NCBI GenBank assembly: GCA_964356135.1 | Contig: CAYHGV010000011.1 | Location: 1-40,945 of the forward strand | Direction: 5' to 3' | Origin: CAYHGV01 sp964356135 | GTDB lineage: Bacteria > Hydrothermota > Tepidihabitantia > CAYHGV01 | DNA: 40,945 nucleotides | Shown: piece by piece, positions 8,686 to 17,790 of the stretch | How the letters are laid out: each line of letters opens with the position of its first letter | Numbering within the stretch: the stretch's first letter is position 1 | The notes under the pieces: generated by a model | What the model saw: only the letters and a program-made list of their open reading frames with translations | Databases searched by the model: none | Told to the model about the DNA's origin: nothing | Translations under genes and position numbers: made by a program

Positions 8686-9792
8686 TTATACTGTCTCCAA
8701 ATAAATCTTTTCGTAGTTTTGAGCGCAAATTTCAATTGAGTATTTATTTTTGAATTGAATGCGATTTCGTTTTTTCATATTTTCAATCATATTTGTGCTG
8801 GCATTAAGAAATCTACAAACAGCATTAAAAAGCCCTGCTTCGGAAAAGTCCTCGGCGAGAAACCCGTTTATACCGTTTTTAACCAACTCCGTAACTCTAC
8901 CAACCGGGGTTGAAATAATCGGAAGCCCTACCAACAGAGCCTCTAGAACTACCAATGGCGTTCCCTCTTTAGTTGATGAAACAATTAAAGCATCGGAATA
9001 ATATAAATAATCAGCTATATTTGATTTAAGTCCCAGTAAATAAGTATTTAAACCTTTCTCGCTTTCAACCAATTTATAATTTATCCTATCCGGAGAAGAA
9101 TCTTCGCCAATTATTAACAATAAAACATTACAACTATCTCTTTCCAATTTCTTAAATATTCTTGCAAGCATAGGAAAGTTTTTGAAAACCGAATAGTTAC
9201 CGATTGCAGTAAACACCCTGGTTTTATTGTCTTTTTTTACATTTTCGATTTCTAATTTTACATTTTCATACTTAGAAGTTAATTTTAAAGGGTTTAAACC
9301 ATTGTCGATACGTTTAAATATAAAGTGCGGAAATAATCTTTGATAGAGTTCAAGAATGCCCTTGGCTGTACATACATTTATCAAATTTCTGTAAAAATAA
9401 GGGAAAAACCTTAATAAGGTAAATAGTTTTTTATACGCCGGAGTAATTGTATTGTGAACGGTCTGAATATATTTACTCCGCATATAAAAAAACGAAACAA
9501 AAATGAAATAGAATATTAAAAGTGATGAATGAATATGTATAACATCCGGTCGGTATTGATAAACAATCTTGAAAAGTTTGATTAGCCCCTTGAGACTATA
9601 TTTTTTGTTTACATTCAGTTTTATTAGTTTAACAGAAGGAGAAATATTTTTTGGAGGAATCATCCAATCTTCAATCGGAGCAAAGGAACAAATAAACACT
9701 TCGTTATTTTTTGAAAGTTCATTACATAGCTCAACAGTAAATTTTTCCGCACCACCGTTCCCCAAGCTTTGAATAAAGTGTATAATTTTCAC
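8686..9792 (-). CDS. Glycosyltransferase family 4
   Basis: A 368-residue GT-B enzyme. The N-terminus MKIIHFIQSLGNGGAEKF is the typical GT4 opening (GGAE loop for the acceptor). The donor domain carries IGNYSVFKNFPML and STKEGTPLVVLEALLVGLP, the EX7E-type motif that contacts the nucleotide-sugar phosphates. Retaining chemistry is expected, and donor and linkage are unknown. It begins 13 bases after the GT14 gene and ends three bases before the methyltransferase start, so it is in the same operon. Composition is strongly AT-rich. Confidence 0.9.
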   Translation of the reverse strand: MKIIHFIQSLGNGGAEKFTVELCNELSKNNEVFICSFAPIEDWMIPPKNISPSVKLIKLNVNKKYSLKGLIKLFKIVYQYRPDVIHIHSSLLIFYFIFVSFFYMRSKYIQTVHNTITPAYKKLFTLLRFFPYFYRNLINVCTAKGILELYQRLFPHFIFKRIDNGLNPLKLTSKYENVKLEIENVKKDNKTRVFTAIGNYSVFKNFPMLARIFKKLERDSCNVLLLIIGEDSSPDRINYKLVESEKGLNTYLLGLKSNIADYLYYSDALIVSSTKEGTPLVVLEALLVGLPIISTPVGRVTELVKNGINGFLAEDFSEAGLFNAVCRFLNASTNMIENMKKRNRIQFKNKYSIEICAQNYEKIYLETV

Positions 9793-9805
9793 GTGGACAC
9801 CTCTA

Positions 9806-10678
9806 TCATAAATTAATATATCTTTCTATCCGCCTCAATAAGGTAGAAGATATTTTTAAGTCAAACTTCCTAGCGAATAATTTATCACTAGATTTTAACT
9901 GATCGTAATCTTCATCGGTCAATGTTTTAGGTGGTCCATCAGTATTCCAGTCAATGTACCATAATGATTGATTTATAATTTGCTCTCTATATGCTGAATT
10001 ATACAAAATGGTGTGAAAAAACAGTTCATCCGGAGCCCAGGTATGCCTAAAAAAATTTACAAAATCCTTTTTCTTTTCAGTAAAATCTAACACATATTCA
10101 ACTGCATACTTAGGTAAAGCCCACCATTGCGAACCAAAACAAGGAATATAATTATTAGGAAATTTTCTTTCAAAATTTATAAATTTAAGGAGTTTTTTTG
10201 ATATCTTAAATATAAGCTTTTTATAAGCATCGTTTAACATTCCTAACTCATCAAAAAAATACGGATAGATATATTTGTCTATGCCTCCTTGGATCAACAG
10301 CTCATCGGGGAATTTTTTAAATTTGAGAAAAATTTTCTGTTGGTTCCTTTTAAAAAAATCATATATCTCTCGGTTTGATTTTATCGGGAAACATTGACCG
10401 CTGAGGAGTACGTAAAAATCAAAGGAAAGTTTATGATCAATAGCCTCTGTTAATAAAGCTATTTCTGCCCTTACAATATTAAAACCTCCCCAATAGGCTT
10501 TATATCTTTTTTTTATAAAAGTTACATTTTCTTTGTTTTTGTAACAAGAATTAAATTTTTCTTTATTTTTTTTATCTAAATGGATAAAGAAAAAAGTATT
10601 AGATGCAGATAAAACATCTATTTGCTTGTAGACTTGCTCAATATCTTTATGAACAAGAATCAGGTAAGCTATTCTCAT
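9806..10678 (-). CDS. Core-2/I-branching family glycosyltransferase (GT14-like)
   Basis: A 290-residue protein with the hallmarks of the Core-2/I-branching beta-1,6-N-acetylglucosaminyltransferase fold. It opens with AYLILVHKD, then FFIHLDKK, the donor-site motif YVLLSGQCFPIKS, the acceptor-side GSQWWALPKYAVEYV, and WAPDELFFHTI with the likely catalytic glutamate. Animal GT14 enzymes transfer GlcNAc or xylose in an inverting, metal-independent reaction; bacterial relatives in capsule or O-antigen loci may use other donors. It would create a branch or a beta-linked residue in the glycan. The length matches bacterial members, which lack the animal transmembrane stem. The region upstream (10679-10955) is the largest uncoded gap in this block. 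Confidence 0.85.
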   Translation of the reverse strand: MRIAYLILVHKDIEQVYKQIDVLSASNTFFFIHLDKKNKEKFNSCYKNKENVTFIKKRYKAYWGGFNIVRAEIALLTEAIDHKLSFDFYVLLSGQCFPIKSNREIYDFFKRNQQKIFLKFKKFPDELLIQGGIDKYIYPYFFDELGMLNDAYKKLIFKISKKLLKFINFERKFPNNYIPCFGSQWWALPKYAVEYVLDFTEKKKDFVNFFRHTWAPDELFFHTILYNSAYREQIINQSLWYIDWNTDGPPKTLTDEDYDQLKSSDKLFARKFDLKISSTLLRRIERYINL

Positions 10679-10687
10679 TGCCCGTCT

Positions 10688-10813
10688 TTAGTTTTTCCTT
10701 AGCCAATTTTGCTTTTCCTTTATCGGGGTAGCAGAATTTGTTTGACATCCGGCAATTAATTCATGCAATGTATCAATGCAATAATTGACCACCACCGTTT
10801 CAAAAATACTATG
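10688..10813 (-). pseudogene. Possible degraded 3' end of a lost gene in the 10679-10955 gap
   Basis: The 277-base gap between the GT14 and SGNH genes holds no complete gene. One minus-strand frame is open for 41 codons (stop at 10688-10690, upstream TAG at about 10814). It contains a protein-like stretch (VVVNYCIDTLHELIAGC) ending in a charged tail (KEKQNWLRKN). No ribosome-binding site or family assignment supports it as an independent gene. Its position just upstream of a gene in the same orientation is what a truncated C-terminus left by a rearrangement would look like. The rest of the gap shows only a short inverted repeat (AACTTC...GAAGTT near 10828-10861). Low certainty; it may be chance. 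Confidence 0.25.
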
Positions 10814-10955
10814 CTACCCTTAGCAACTTCAATCCGAAGCAGAACAGGTGCAGAAGTTAGGGGTCGCAGGATTCGTCCTTATCCACCGACTCAAAAGTTT
10901 ATACGGGGCCCACCGAAATTCTTATAACTGCTACACTTTGTTGTGCGTTCGTGCT

Positions 10956-11888
10956 TCATTTACCATTATTTATTATATCGTTAATTAACATTGAAAGTTT
11001 CTTTGCGCCTGCTTCAGATAAGTGATGTGCATCATAAAAGTCGCTGGCAACGAAAGTTGTATCATTAAGAAGATTGACATAGATACAATTTTCATTTTTA
11101 GAAGCAATCTCACGGGCTGAATCTACAGCAATCCTTAACTGTTCCGGATTTAAGTAGTGGCGATACGTCCCATATGCTGGCGGTGTAAATAAAACAACTT
11201 TTACATTTTTCTTTCTACTCCAAGTTATGATTGAATTTAATGTTAAAACGTTAGCTTTAAAAACAATAACATTTTTATCTGAATAAATATCCTTTGTCTG
11301 TTCCTGCGCGGATCTTTTACCTACCTTTAGCAAATCTTGAGGATCAATATAATCTTTTACCCTACCTAAAGTTGTACAGTTTAAACATCGAAAACTTCTA
11401 TTCCCTTTTATGTAATATAAAACCAACCTTACCAAATTTAAATTAAAATTATTACCTAATATTTCAAAATAGTCTTTGTATGATCTAGCAGTATTCATAG
11501 CATAGTATAAAACATAATTCTTAACTCTCCATGATTCCAGGCCGGTTGCTAAATTATTATAAAGTAAAAAATATGAAATTGGTATAACGATAGTATGTAA
11601 ACTATTAAATTTATTTTCATACTTTTTTAGAATTTTAACATCAAAATCTAAAGACTGGGAAGGATGACTTGCATTAAAGGTGTTGGTCGTAAAATAAATT
11701 GGGTCAAGTCCATAAAAAGAATGTGAATCACCTAAAATCAAGGTATTGATTTTATTTGAATTGGCGTCCAGATATTCTCTTTTATACGAATAATCATTTG
11801 GAATTTGTCTCAGCGCATATTCCATCAATATTCCAATAATTATTATCGGTAAAAGAAACATCAATACTTTTATGATAAACTTCCGCAA
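10956..11888 (-). CDS. SGNH-hydrolase-like membrane-anchored protein, partner of MBOAT O-acyltransferase
   Basis: A 310-residue protein with an N-terminal membrane anchor (about residues 6-22). An SGNH-type catalytic core follows: the nucleophile block LILGDSHSFYG has S55 in GDS, and the C-terminal D286 and H289 (FYDAHHLSEAGA) complete the triad. The architecture recalls DltD, AlgJ and AlgX-type partners that act with an MBOAT protein in O-acetylation or D-alanylation of extracytoplasmic glycans. The gene starts three bases after the stop of the MBOAT gene, the pairing expected for a two-component acylation system. It would act outside the cytoplasmic membrane, moving an acyl group from the MBOAT channel to sugar hydroxyls. 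The exact acyl group is unknown. AT-rich like its partner. Confidence 0.83.
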   Translation of the reverse strand: MRKFIIKVLMFLLPIIIIGILMEYALRQIPNDYSYKREYLDANSNKINTLILGDSHSFYGLDPIYFTTNTFNASHPSQSLDFDVKILKKYENKFNSLHTIVIPISYFLLYNNLATGLESWRVKNYVLYYAMNTARSYKDYFEILGNNFNLNLVRLVLYYIKGNRSFRCLNCTTLGRVKDYIDPQDLLKVGKRSAQEQTKDIYSDKNVIVFKANVLTLNSIITWSRKKNVKVVLFTPPAYGTYRHYLNPEQLRIAVDSAREIASKNENCIYVNLLNDTTFVASDFYDAHHLSEAGAKKLSMLINDIINNGK

Positions 11889-11891
11889 ATC

Positions 11892-13418
11892 TTAAAACTG
11901 AAAATAAATAAATTGTTGCGCTTTACCACCAAACCATAATATTGCAAGGATAATCGCATAATACATCGCATATCGTAACGGTCGTTTCCACTTACTTGCT
12001 TCATCCGCAATAGCATAGTGCTGCCCCCTACCCAACCATTCAATAAGCATAAAAACAATAACCAATACGATAGTGACCAAGGGGCTTGCTTGACCTCTTA
12101 TTTCCTTCCAGTAGATAGTTTTTATGGACGTATCAAACATCGCTGGTAGCGACACAAGAGATTTTGAAAATATCTTAGCGATATATGCCAACGCCTGACC
12201 GATATTTTCTGCCCTAAAAACAATCCACGAGAAGATAATTATTAGTAGTGTAAATAACCTTTCTACACCAATGAGAAATATATTGTCATTGCTCATTTTC
12301 AAGTTCTTTAAGAATTTCTTTCGTGGTTTTTTCAATATTTGGTAACCGATCAGAAAAAATCCATTGATCAGCCCCCAGACAATGAACGTATAGTTTCCTC
12401 CATGCCAAAGCCCGACGAGAAGCCACGTAATAGAAATTCCTATAATATAAATGAGGAGGTCTTTTTTAATAAACCCCACTTTTTCCGACTGAATCTTTCG
12501 GGACAGGCTATAGGAAATCGGCAAAAAAACATAATCACGAAACCACGATGTCAATGAGATGTGCCATCGCTGCCAGAATTCTTTCATGTCCCGGGCAAAA
12601 TACGGATAGGCAAAGTTTCTCATCAATTCAAATCCAAATAGTTTTGAAACACCAATCGCTATCAAAGAATATCCAGCAAAATCCGCATAAATCTGGATGG
12701 TATAAAAGATCCCTCCCAGTAATAGAGTACTACCGCTATAATTATGGAAATTCTGAAAGATATCCTGGACATGAACGCCGCATCTATCCGCGATAACAAC
12801 TTTCATGAACAATCCCCACAGAATTTGTTTTAATCCATCCGTGGCAAAGGAATAATTGAAAATTCTTTTCTTCTGGATCTGAGGCAACAGTGAGGTGGGT
12901 CGCTGAATCGGTCCGGCTAAAATTATCGGGAAAAAGCTAAGCGTCAACAACACATCGACAATATTCCCGCCTCCTTTCAGTTTGTTTTGATATACGTCGA
13001 TTATATAACTGAGCGACAAAAAAACATAAAAGCTGATACCGACCGGCAATATGATATTTAAAGTCGGTTTCTGCACGGTGAAACCGACCAGGGAAAATAA
13101 ATGGATGAAACTATCGATAAAAAAATTAGAATACTTAAAATATGACAATACGCCAATATTTGCTATGATGCCAATGATCAACCAGGATTTCTTTCTTTTT
13201 TTGGGTTCTGATTTCTGAATTAATAACCCTATTGAATAATTCAGGAAAGAGATGAAAACCAACAGGAATAAAAACCTCCAATCCCAACACGTATAGAAAA
13301 AATAGCTGGCAACAAGAAGAAGTATATTTTGAAGCTTTAGGTTTTTATTTGTTACAAACCAATAGAATATGAAAACGATCGGTAAGAATATCGCAAAGTC
13401 AATTGAGTTAAAAAGCAT
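11892..13418 (-). CDS. MBOAT family membrane O-acyltransferase (AlgI-like)
   Basis: A 508-residue polytopic protein with the AlgI/DltB-type MBOAT pattern. It has repeated hydrophobic spans from residue 5, the conserved block VGISFYVFLSLSYIID, the segment IYADFAGYS, the amphipathic RNF..PYFARDMKEFWQRWHISLTSWFRDYVF, and the catalytic-site histidine H339 in LLVGLWHGGNYTF. MBOAT proteins pass an acyl group, commonly acetyl, across the membrane for O-acylation of polysaccharide. The SGNH-like gene follows immediately. The length is typical of AlgI-like proteins (about 470-520 residues). A 104-base gap without recognisable features separates it from the GT2 gene upstream. Confidence 0.92.
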   Translation of the reverse strand: MLFNSIDFAIFLPIVFIFYWFVTNKNLKLQNILLLVASYFFYTCWDWRFLFLLVFISFLNYSIGLLIQKSEPKKRKKSWLIIGIIANIGVLSYFKYSNFFIDSFIHLFSLVGFTVQKPTLNIILPVGISFYVFLSLSYIIDVYQNKLKGGGNIVDVLLTLSFFPIILAGPIQRPTSLLPQIQKKRIFNYSFATDGLKQILWGLFMKVVIADRCGVHVQDIFQNFHNYSGSTLLLGGIFYTIQIYADFAGYSLIAIGVSKLFGFELMRNFAYPYFARDMKEFWQRWHISLTSWFRDYVFLPISYSLSRKIQSEKVGFIKKDLLIYIIGISITWLLVGLWHGGNYTFIVWGLINGFFLIGYQILKKPRKKFLKNLKMSNDNIFLIGVERLFTLLIIIFSWIVFRAENIGQALAYIAKIFSKSLVSLPAMFDTSIKTIYWKEIRGQASPLVTIVLVIVFMLIEWLGRGQHYAIADEASKWKRPLRYAMYYAIILAILWFGGKAQQFIYFQF

Positions 13419-13522
13419 TCTGCTTTATTTCTTTAAAGTTTGTATTAGTAACTGTCTATTTTGCATGACGCACAACTCGTCCACATGAGCACTTGGAATA
13501 TTGTGAAAACGGTTACTTCCCC

Positions 13523-14650
13523 TTACAACAGAGCCGGGTTTTTTTTATAACCTTCGATGGTTTTGTTTTGGATTTTTTTTATCGTATTACCTACAAATCG
13601 AATAAATCTATATAATCCAATACGAATAAAAACACTTCTCACTGTTAGTAAAAAATTTAATAAATTAGTATTCCCAGTTTTAAAAGAAGTTATAATTATT
13701 CCGTATATTATTCTCCACGGAAGCATTGATATTTTCTTTTCAGATTGAATGATAGCTGTAGATGTTTCCCATCCGGGTAAAATCCGGTTCAGCTTTGCAC
13801 CCCATTCCTTTATAATTTTAGTTCTTTCTTGGGCATTGCGAGTTAATATTATTTTTTTATAAGAACGCATAAACGCGTGAACCGGTACTATCTCGTCCAA
13901 GTAAAAAATGTAATCTCTAATATTAAATCTATCCTTTGCATTTATAATTATTTCCGTTGCTTTTAATATGTCAAATTTATTCCTATTAAAATTAATTGCT
14001 TGGTTCATAATTGAACCTTCACGCCGGACATAGAACATAAGTGGTTCATTTAAATATGCTATTCTATTTGATGACTCAATTAATAATGGTATTGTTGGAT
14101 AATCTTCAAACCAACCTTGAGGATAGCGGATACCGGTTTTGGTAAATAATTCTTTTCGATAAATTTTATTAAAGGCTTCAGTTCGGCCATATTTGAGTGC
14201 ATAGCGCTTGTCATTTCTGCTCAAGTCGTTGTGGCTGGTAATATCAGTTTGGTCTAAAAAATTACCTTCTTCATCGACAAAATAAAACTCACAAATCACC
14301 ATTTCAGCTTGTTCGGTTTTTGCCTTTTGATACATTTTCTCAAACATATCCGGTTTCACATAATCATCGCTTGCTATAAAACCGATATATTCTCCTTTAG
14401 ATAATTGTATGCCATAATTACAAGCATCACCTAATCCACCATTCTTTTTACTATAACCATACAATTTTTCAGGATACTTTTTAACAAATTCATCAATGAT
14501 ACCTTGTGAATTATCGGGTGAACCATCGTTAACAACTATAATTTCTATATCGGCTAATGTTTGTTTTACTAATGATTCTAAACATTTTCTTAAATATTTC
14601 TCTGTATTATAAACAGGAACTATGATTGATATTGTATGATTCTTCATCAC
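13523..14650 (-). CDS. Glycosyltransferase family 2
   Basis: A 375-residue GT-A enzyme. The N-terminus has the standard sequence of motifs: SIIVPVYNTEKYLRKCLES, IIVVNDGSPDNS, KNGGLGDACNYGI and the DXD-type metal site FIASDDYVKPDMF, followed by the acceptor region near GRTEAFNKIYRK. Inverting transfer of a hexose or amino sugar from a nucleotide donor is expected; specificity is unknown. A C-terminal basic, hydrophobic tail (about residues 300-375) may associate with the membrane. The start could be either of the first two methionines. Very AT-rich. Upstream, 65 bases separate it from the epimerase gene. Confidence 0.92.
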   Translation of the reverse strand: MMKNHTISIIVPVYNTEKYLRKCLESLVKQTLADIEIIVVNDGSPDNSQGIIDEFVKKYPEKLYGYSKKNGGLGDACNYGIQLSKGEYIGFIASDDYVKPDMFEKMYQKAKTEQAEMVICEFYFVDEEGNFLDQTDITSHNDLSRNDKRYALKYGRTEAFNKIYRKELFTKTGIRYPQGWFEDYPTIPLLIESSNRIAYLNEPLMFYVRREGSIMNQAINFNRNKFDILKATEIIINAKDRFNIRDYIFYLDEIVPVHAFMRSYKKIILTRNAQERTKIIKEWGAKLNRILPGWETSTAIIQSEKKISMLPWRIIYGIIITSFKTGNTNLLNFLLTVRSVFIRIGLYRFIRFVGNTIKKIQNKTIEGYKKNPALL

Positions 14651-14715
14651 TCAAGTATTACTTAAAACCCATACTTTAGAGAATGTATCTTAAATAATTT
14701 TTTATTATTTTTTTC

Positions 14716-15822
14716 CTAATTTTTTTTAAAAAAACCTCTCTGCTTCATAATCTCGTAGGCCCTTTCGAAATATTCCTTGATATTTCCCTGCTGCCTTATC
14801 CAGGCAACATAGTTCTTTATGCCGTCTATGAGTTTAACTTGAGGCTCCCAGCCAAGGCTTCTGAGCTTTGTGGAATCTAAGAAAAGATGCCTCACCTCTC
14901 CAGGCCTGAACTCTCCTGTAAGGTGTGGCTTTATGTCTGTGCCATAAGCATCATTCAGTATATCAACAAACTCAAGCATTGTTGTCGGTTTTGATGTGCC
15001 GACATTGAATACTTCATAATCCGCCTCCTGCTTCTCGCTGACCAGGATATTTGCCCGTGCTACATCCTCAACATAGATGAAATCCCTTTTCTGATTCCCG
15101 TCTTCATAAATTTTAAGGGGTATGTTGTTAAGTATCCTTGTTGAGAATATTGAAGTGATGCCAGTGTAGGGGTTTATCAGCGATTGGCGCGGCCCATAAG
15201 TAATCGCATATCTTAGGGCGACCGTAGGGATGCCCATCCTCTGTCCGACCTTAAGGGCAATCCTCTCCTCCTCATATTTCGTAATCGAATAGACAATGCC
15301 AGGGTCAATTCTTTTTCCTTCGTCGGTCGGAAACGGCACCAAAATCTTGCCACATTCAGGACACCGAAGCTCCCATTCTCCTCTTTCAAGCTGCTCCAAT
15401 GGCCGTGTGGGGGGCTCGATGAATCCATGAATAAGGCATTTATATTTACCTTCCCCATATACTCCTTGGGAAGAAGCAACTACAATCTTCTGAACCTTAA
15501 GCTTTTTCTCTCTTATGACATCATAAATGTTTGCAGTCCCTACAGAATTTGCATACACGAATTTTGTGACATCCGGAGCGAATCCACCGTAAGCAGCCAA
15601 GTGGAAAACAATGTCAATGCCTTTGAGGGCATTTTCGACCGCCTTCTTGTTCTTTATATCACCTTTTACAAATTCATATTCCTTCCTTAACCACTTTACC
15701 TTCTTTATATGGGTTCCTTTCTCCAGATTATCAAATATCCTAACCTGGTAACCTTTCTCATAGAGCATATCTGCAAGATGACTGCCTATTAACCCAGCAC
15801 CGCCCGTAACAAGAACCCTCAT
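14716..15822 (-). CDS. SDR nucleotide-sugar epimerase with a Cys3His insert (dTDP-rhamnose 4-epimerase-like)
   Basis: A protein of 368 residues from the ATG at 15822, preferred over an ATG seven codons upstream because AGAGG lies eight bases before it and MRVLVTGGAGLIGSH is the normal extended-SDR start. It has the NAD-binding GGAGLIG and the catalytic YSITK (Y178, K182). Between the serine of the active site (SSQGVYG) and YxxxK there is an extra loop of about 40 residues carrying CLIH (C129, H132) and CPEC (C154, C157), a likely structural zinc site. A subfamily with this insert is annotated in various bacteria, some as dTDP-L-rhamnose 4-epimerase. No rmlABCD genes are in the window, so the substrate is open. 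The 185 bases upstream (15844-16028) hold nothing recognised. Confidence 0.86.
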   Translation of the reverse strand: MRVLVTGGAGLIGSHLADMLYEKGYQVRIFDNLEKGTHIKKVKWLRKEYEFVKGDIKNKKAVENALKGIDIVFHLAAYGGFAPDVTKFVYANSVGTANIYDVIREKKLKVQKIVVASSQGVYGEGKYKCLIHGFIEPPTRPLEQLERGEWELRCPECGKILVPFPTDEGKRIDPGIVYSITKYEEERIALKVGQRMGIPTVALRYAITYGPRQSLINPYTGITSIFSTRILNNIPLKIYEDGNQKRDFIYVEDVARANILVSEKQEADYEVFNVGTSKPTTMLEFVDILNDAYGTDIKPHLTGEFRPGEVRHLFLDSTKLRSLGWEPQVKLIDGIKNYVAWIRQQGNIKEYFERAYEIMKQRGFFKKN

Positions 15823-16028
15823 TAAAGTACCTCTTTTATGCAATCTGCGACATAATTTATCTTCTCTTTTGAGAACTCAGAAAACATAGAAAGTACTAAT
15901 GACAACCATAGACTATGGAGTTTCACAATCCGAATTCCAATGACCATGCCCCAATCACGATTCAGAGGGGAACATGTCGATCAACCCAAGGCTTCGCAAA
16001 AAGAATGAAGTTCATCCTCTCTCCAGAA

Positions 16029-17483
16029 TCACTTATCTTTCGCTCGCGCGCCTCGATTATCGTTTAGCGAAACGACATTAGCGCACGGAACCCATTCTAG
16101 CGGATTATCCATCGCTACATCGGTACGAACTTGTATTCTCCGAACTTCACCCAGAAACATCACATGGGTACCTAATCTCACTTCACCGACAACCTTACAG
16201 TCAAAATGCACGGGAAGGTTAGTTATGATCGGGGACCACTGGGCTTGTTCCACTTCTAATCCTGCGTGTGCGACCTTCTGGAGGTCCTGTTTGATTGAAA
16301 CATTGCCGGCATATTCGATGGCAGCCACTATTCTGTCATTGATGAACGGAATACCGCAACCCAACTTGCCCGTTTTTCTGATAATGTCCAGCGTAGCACG
16401 TGGGGCGTAGCGCACATTAATAGCGGCATAGGACACGCACGGGGCTATTACAAGCGGACGCCGACTAACGGTTGTTGTAGATCCACAAGGCATCATGTTA
16501 GGAACGCCTTCCTCTGTCCAAGTGGTAATCATACCAACCGATGCTGGGAAGAAACACGGCCAGCGTGCCCGGTCATTGTCCACTTCTACTTGATCCTCAG
16601 GTAGCGGAGGGAGATGCTTGACGGCCATTTCGTTTATTACCGTGTCAGCTTCAAAGGCTGTGGTACCAGCACTCGGGAACGCATAATGCGGAGTGTAACG
16701 CTTTCGGTAGTAATCCCCAAACCCTAGGCCGCTTGCCTCCACTGAGGGGGAATTGGCCAGTTCATATTGAGGTCTCCAGACGGGCAGGCTACGCCAAAGA
16801 ATCTGGCTTTTGCCTTCGGCAATGTCCCGCCGAAGCTGAATTGCCTCAATCTCAAGAAAATAGATCCTATGGCTTCCAATGTCCACCCATGGTGCCTGGT
16901 AGATCGGCTTGCCACTAAGATCCTTTCCAGGCTTTACCAATCTTGCCTCGTATACCATATACGCAACATCGAAAACCGGCGATGGATTAGTCAACGCCTG
17001 GTGGGTAGCAAGACCCGAAAGAGTAATGCGCTGACATGTCTGACTTTCTGGGCTGGAAGCGATAGTATGGGCGACTCTGTCCATCTCATCACCGGGAGGA
17101 AGGAATTGCAAAGCTACGCAACCACTATTCTCTAATATTTCTGTAAAAACTCGTCTGGCATAGTGCCGAGACGAAATTTCCTGCAAGCAAAGACTGACGG
17201 CCAAAACGTAGGGAAACCGATTGACAATTGAAGCTCCGACTACCCGTTCCAAAGCCGATTTAGAACCATCGGAGCAGGTTAAATAGCTTATAGGTGCAGG
17301 AAAAAACGCTGGCCACCGGCTATCGACAGACAGATCCTCAAGACTTTCCGGCATGCAGCGCTCGTATGCATGCTGATTCTTGGTTAACCGCCAGTGCTTA
17401 GATGCGCTTAAACTGAAGTACGGCCACTTGTAGATATATCGCTGCCAAGAATCACTTTTGACGAAAAGGTTCTCCTCAGGCAT
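16029..17483 (-). CDS. Tandem flavin-reductase-like (FMN-binding split barrel) protein
   Basis: A 484-residue protein with two similar halves. Both start with a W/R-P-x-F-F-P-A pattern: AFFPAPISYLTC in the first half and PCFFPASVGMITTW in the second. Each continues into a split-barrel-like region ending in a typical EV..I..R strand (YFLEIEAIQLRRD and HVMFLGEVRRIQVRTDV). The second half keeps flavin-reductase features (SYAAINVRYAPRATLD, FDCKVVGEVRLGTHVMFLGEV) better than the first, which may be a degenerate partner domain. The family binds FMN and reduces it or transfers hydride. A role in sugar synthesis is not established. The start has GGAGG seven bases upstream and overlaps the epimerase remnant by eight bases. 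Composition is richer in G and C than the left block. Confidence 0.72.
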   Translation of the reverse strand: MPEENLFVKSDSWQRYIYKWPYFSLSASKHWRLTKNQHAYERCMPESLEDLSVDSRWPAFFPAPISYLTCSDGSKSALERVVGASIVNRFPYVLAVSLCLQEISSRHYARRVFTEILENSGCVALQFLPPGDEMDRVAHTIASSPESQTCQRITLSGLATHQALTNPSPVFDVAYMVYEARLVKPGKDLSGKPIYQAPWVDIGSHRIYFLEIEAIQLRRDIAEGKSQILWRSLPVWRPQYELANSPSVEASGLGFGDYYRKRYTPHYAFPSAGTTAFEADTVINEMAVKHLPPLPEDQVEVDNDRARWPCFFPASVGMITTWTEEGVPNMMPCGSTTTVSRRPLVIAPCVSYAAINVRYAPRATLDIIRKTGKLGCGIPFINDRIVAAIEYAGNVSIKQDLQKVAHAGLEVEQAQWSPIITNLPVHFDCKVVGEVRLGTHVMFLGEVRRIQVRTDVAMDNPLEWVPCANVVSLNDNRGARAKDK

Positions 17484-17790
17484 CTGTTTCCCTCCCTTTC
17501 CGTTCCCAATTGCTTACACTCTCCTGCTCCAGCAGTACCTCTGGCGGTTGTCCATCATGCAACGTCATACCAGACTCAAATCCAAGCAACTGACCTGCTG
17601 ACTTTCTGTCGGCACAGAGACGCACTACATCGCCAGGGCGAGGAGTGTGCTGGAACCCGGCTGCATTTGGCTTACCCACCACTGCCGCCAACTTAGATCC
17701 TGACTCCACCCATCTACTGAGTATCAAACGCCGCGTTTCCTTGGCCTCAAGTTCTCCTATCACCGATATGATGATTGGAAACAAATTCAT
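17476..17790 (-). pseudogene. Remnant C-terminus of an NAD-dependent epimerase/dehydratase
   Basis: The frame from the ATG at 17790 (4-base ATGA overlap with the preceding epimerase stop) to 17476 gives about 104 residues. The middle reads RPGDVVRLCADRKSAGQLLGFESGMTLHDG, the C-terminal signature of extended SDR enzymes of the epimerase or 4,6-dehydratase type (usual pattern RP..SEV.RL.AD...A..LLGW.P..SLEEGL). The segment ISVIGELEA before it resembles the ISIGELA stretch of the same fold. There is no Rossmann fold or YxxxK, and after HDG the usual TIEW helix is lost. I read this as a deletion remnant that may still be translated because of the coupling. It could mark an old recombination junction. 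Confidence 0.55.
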
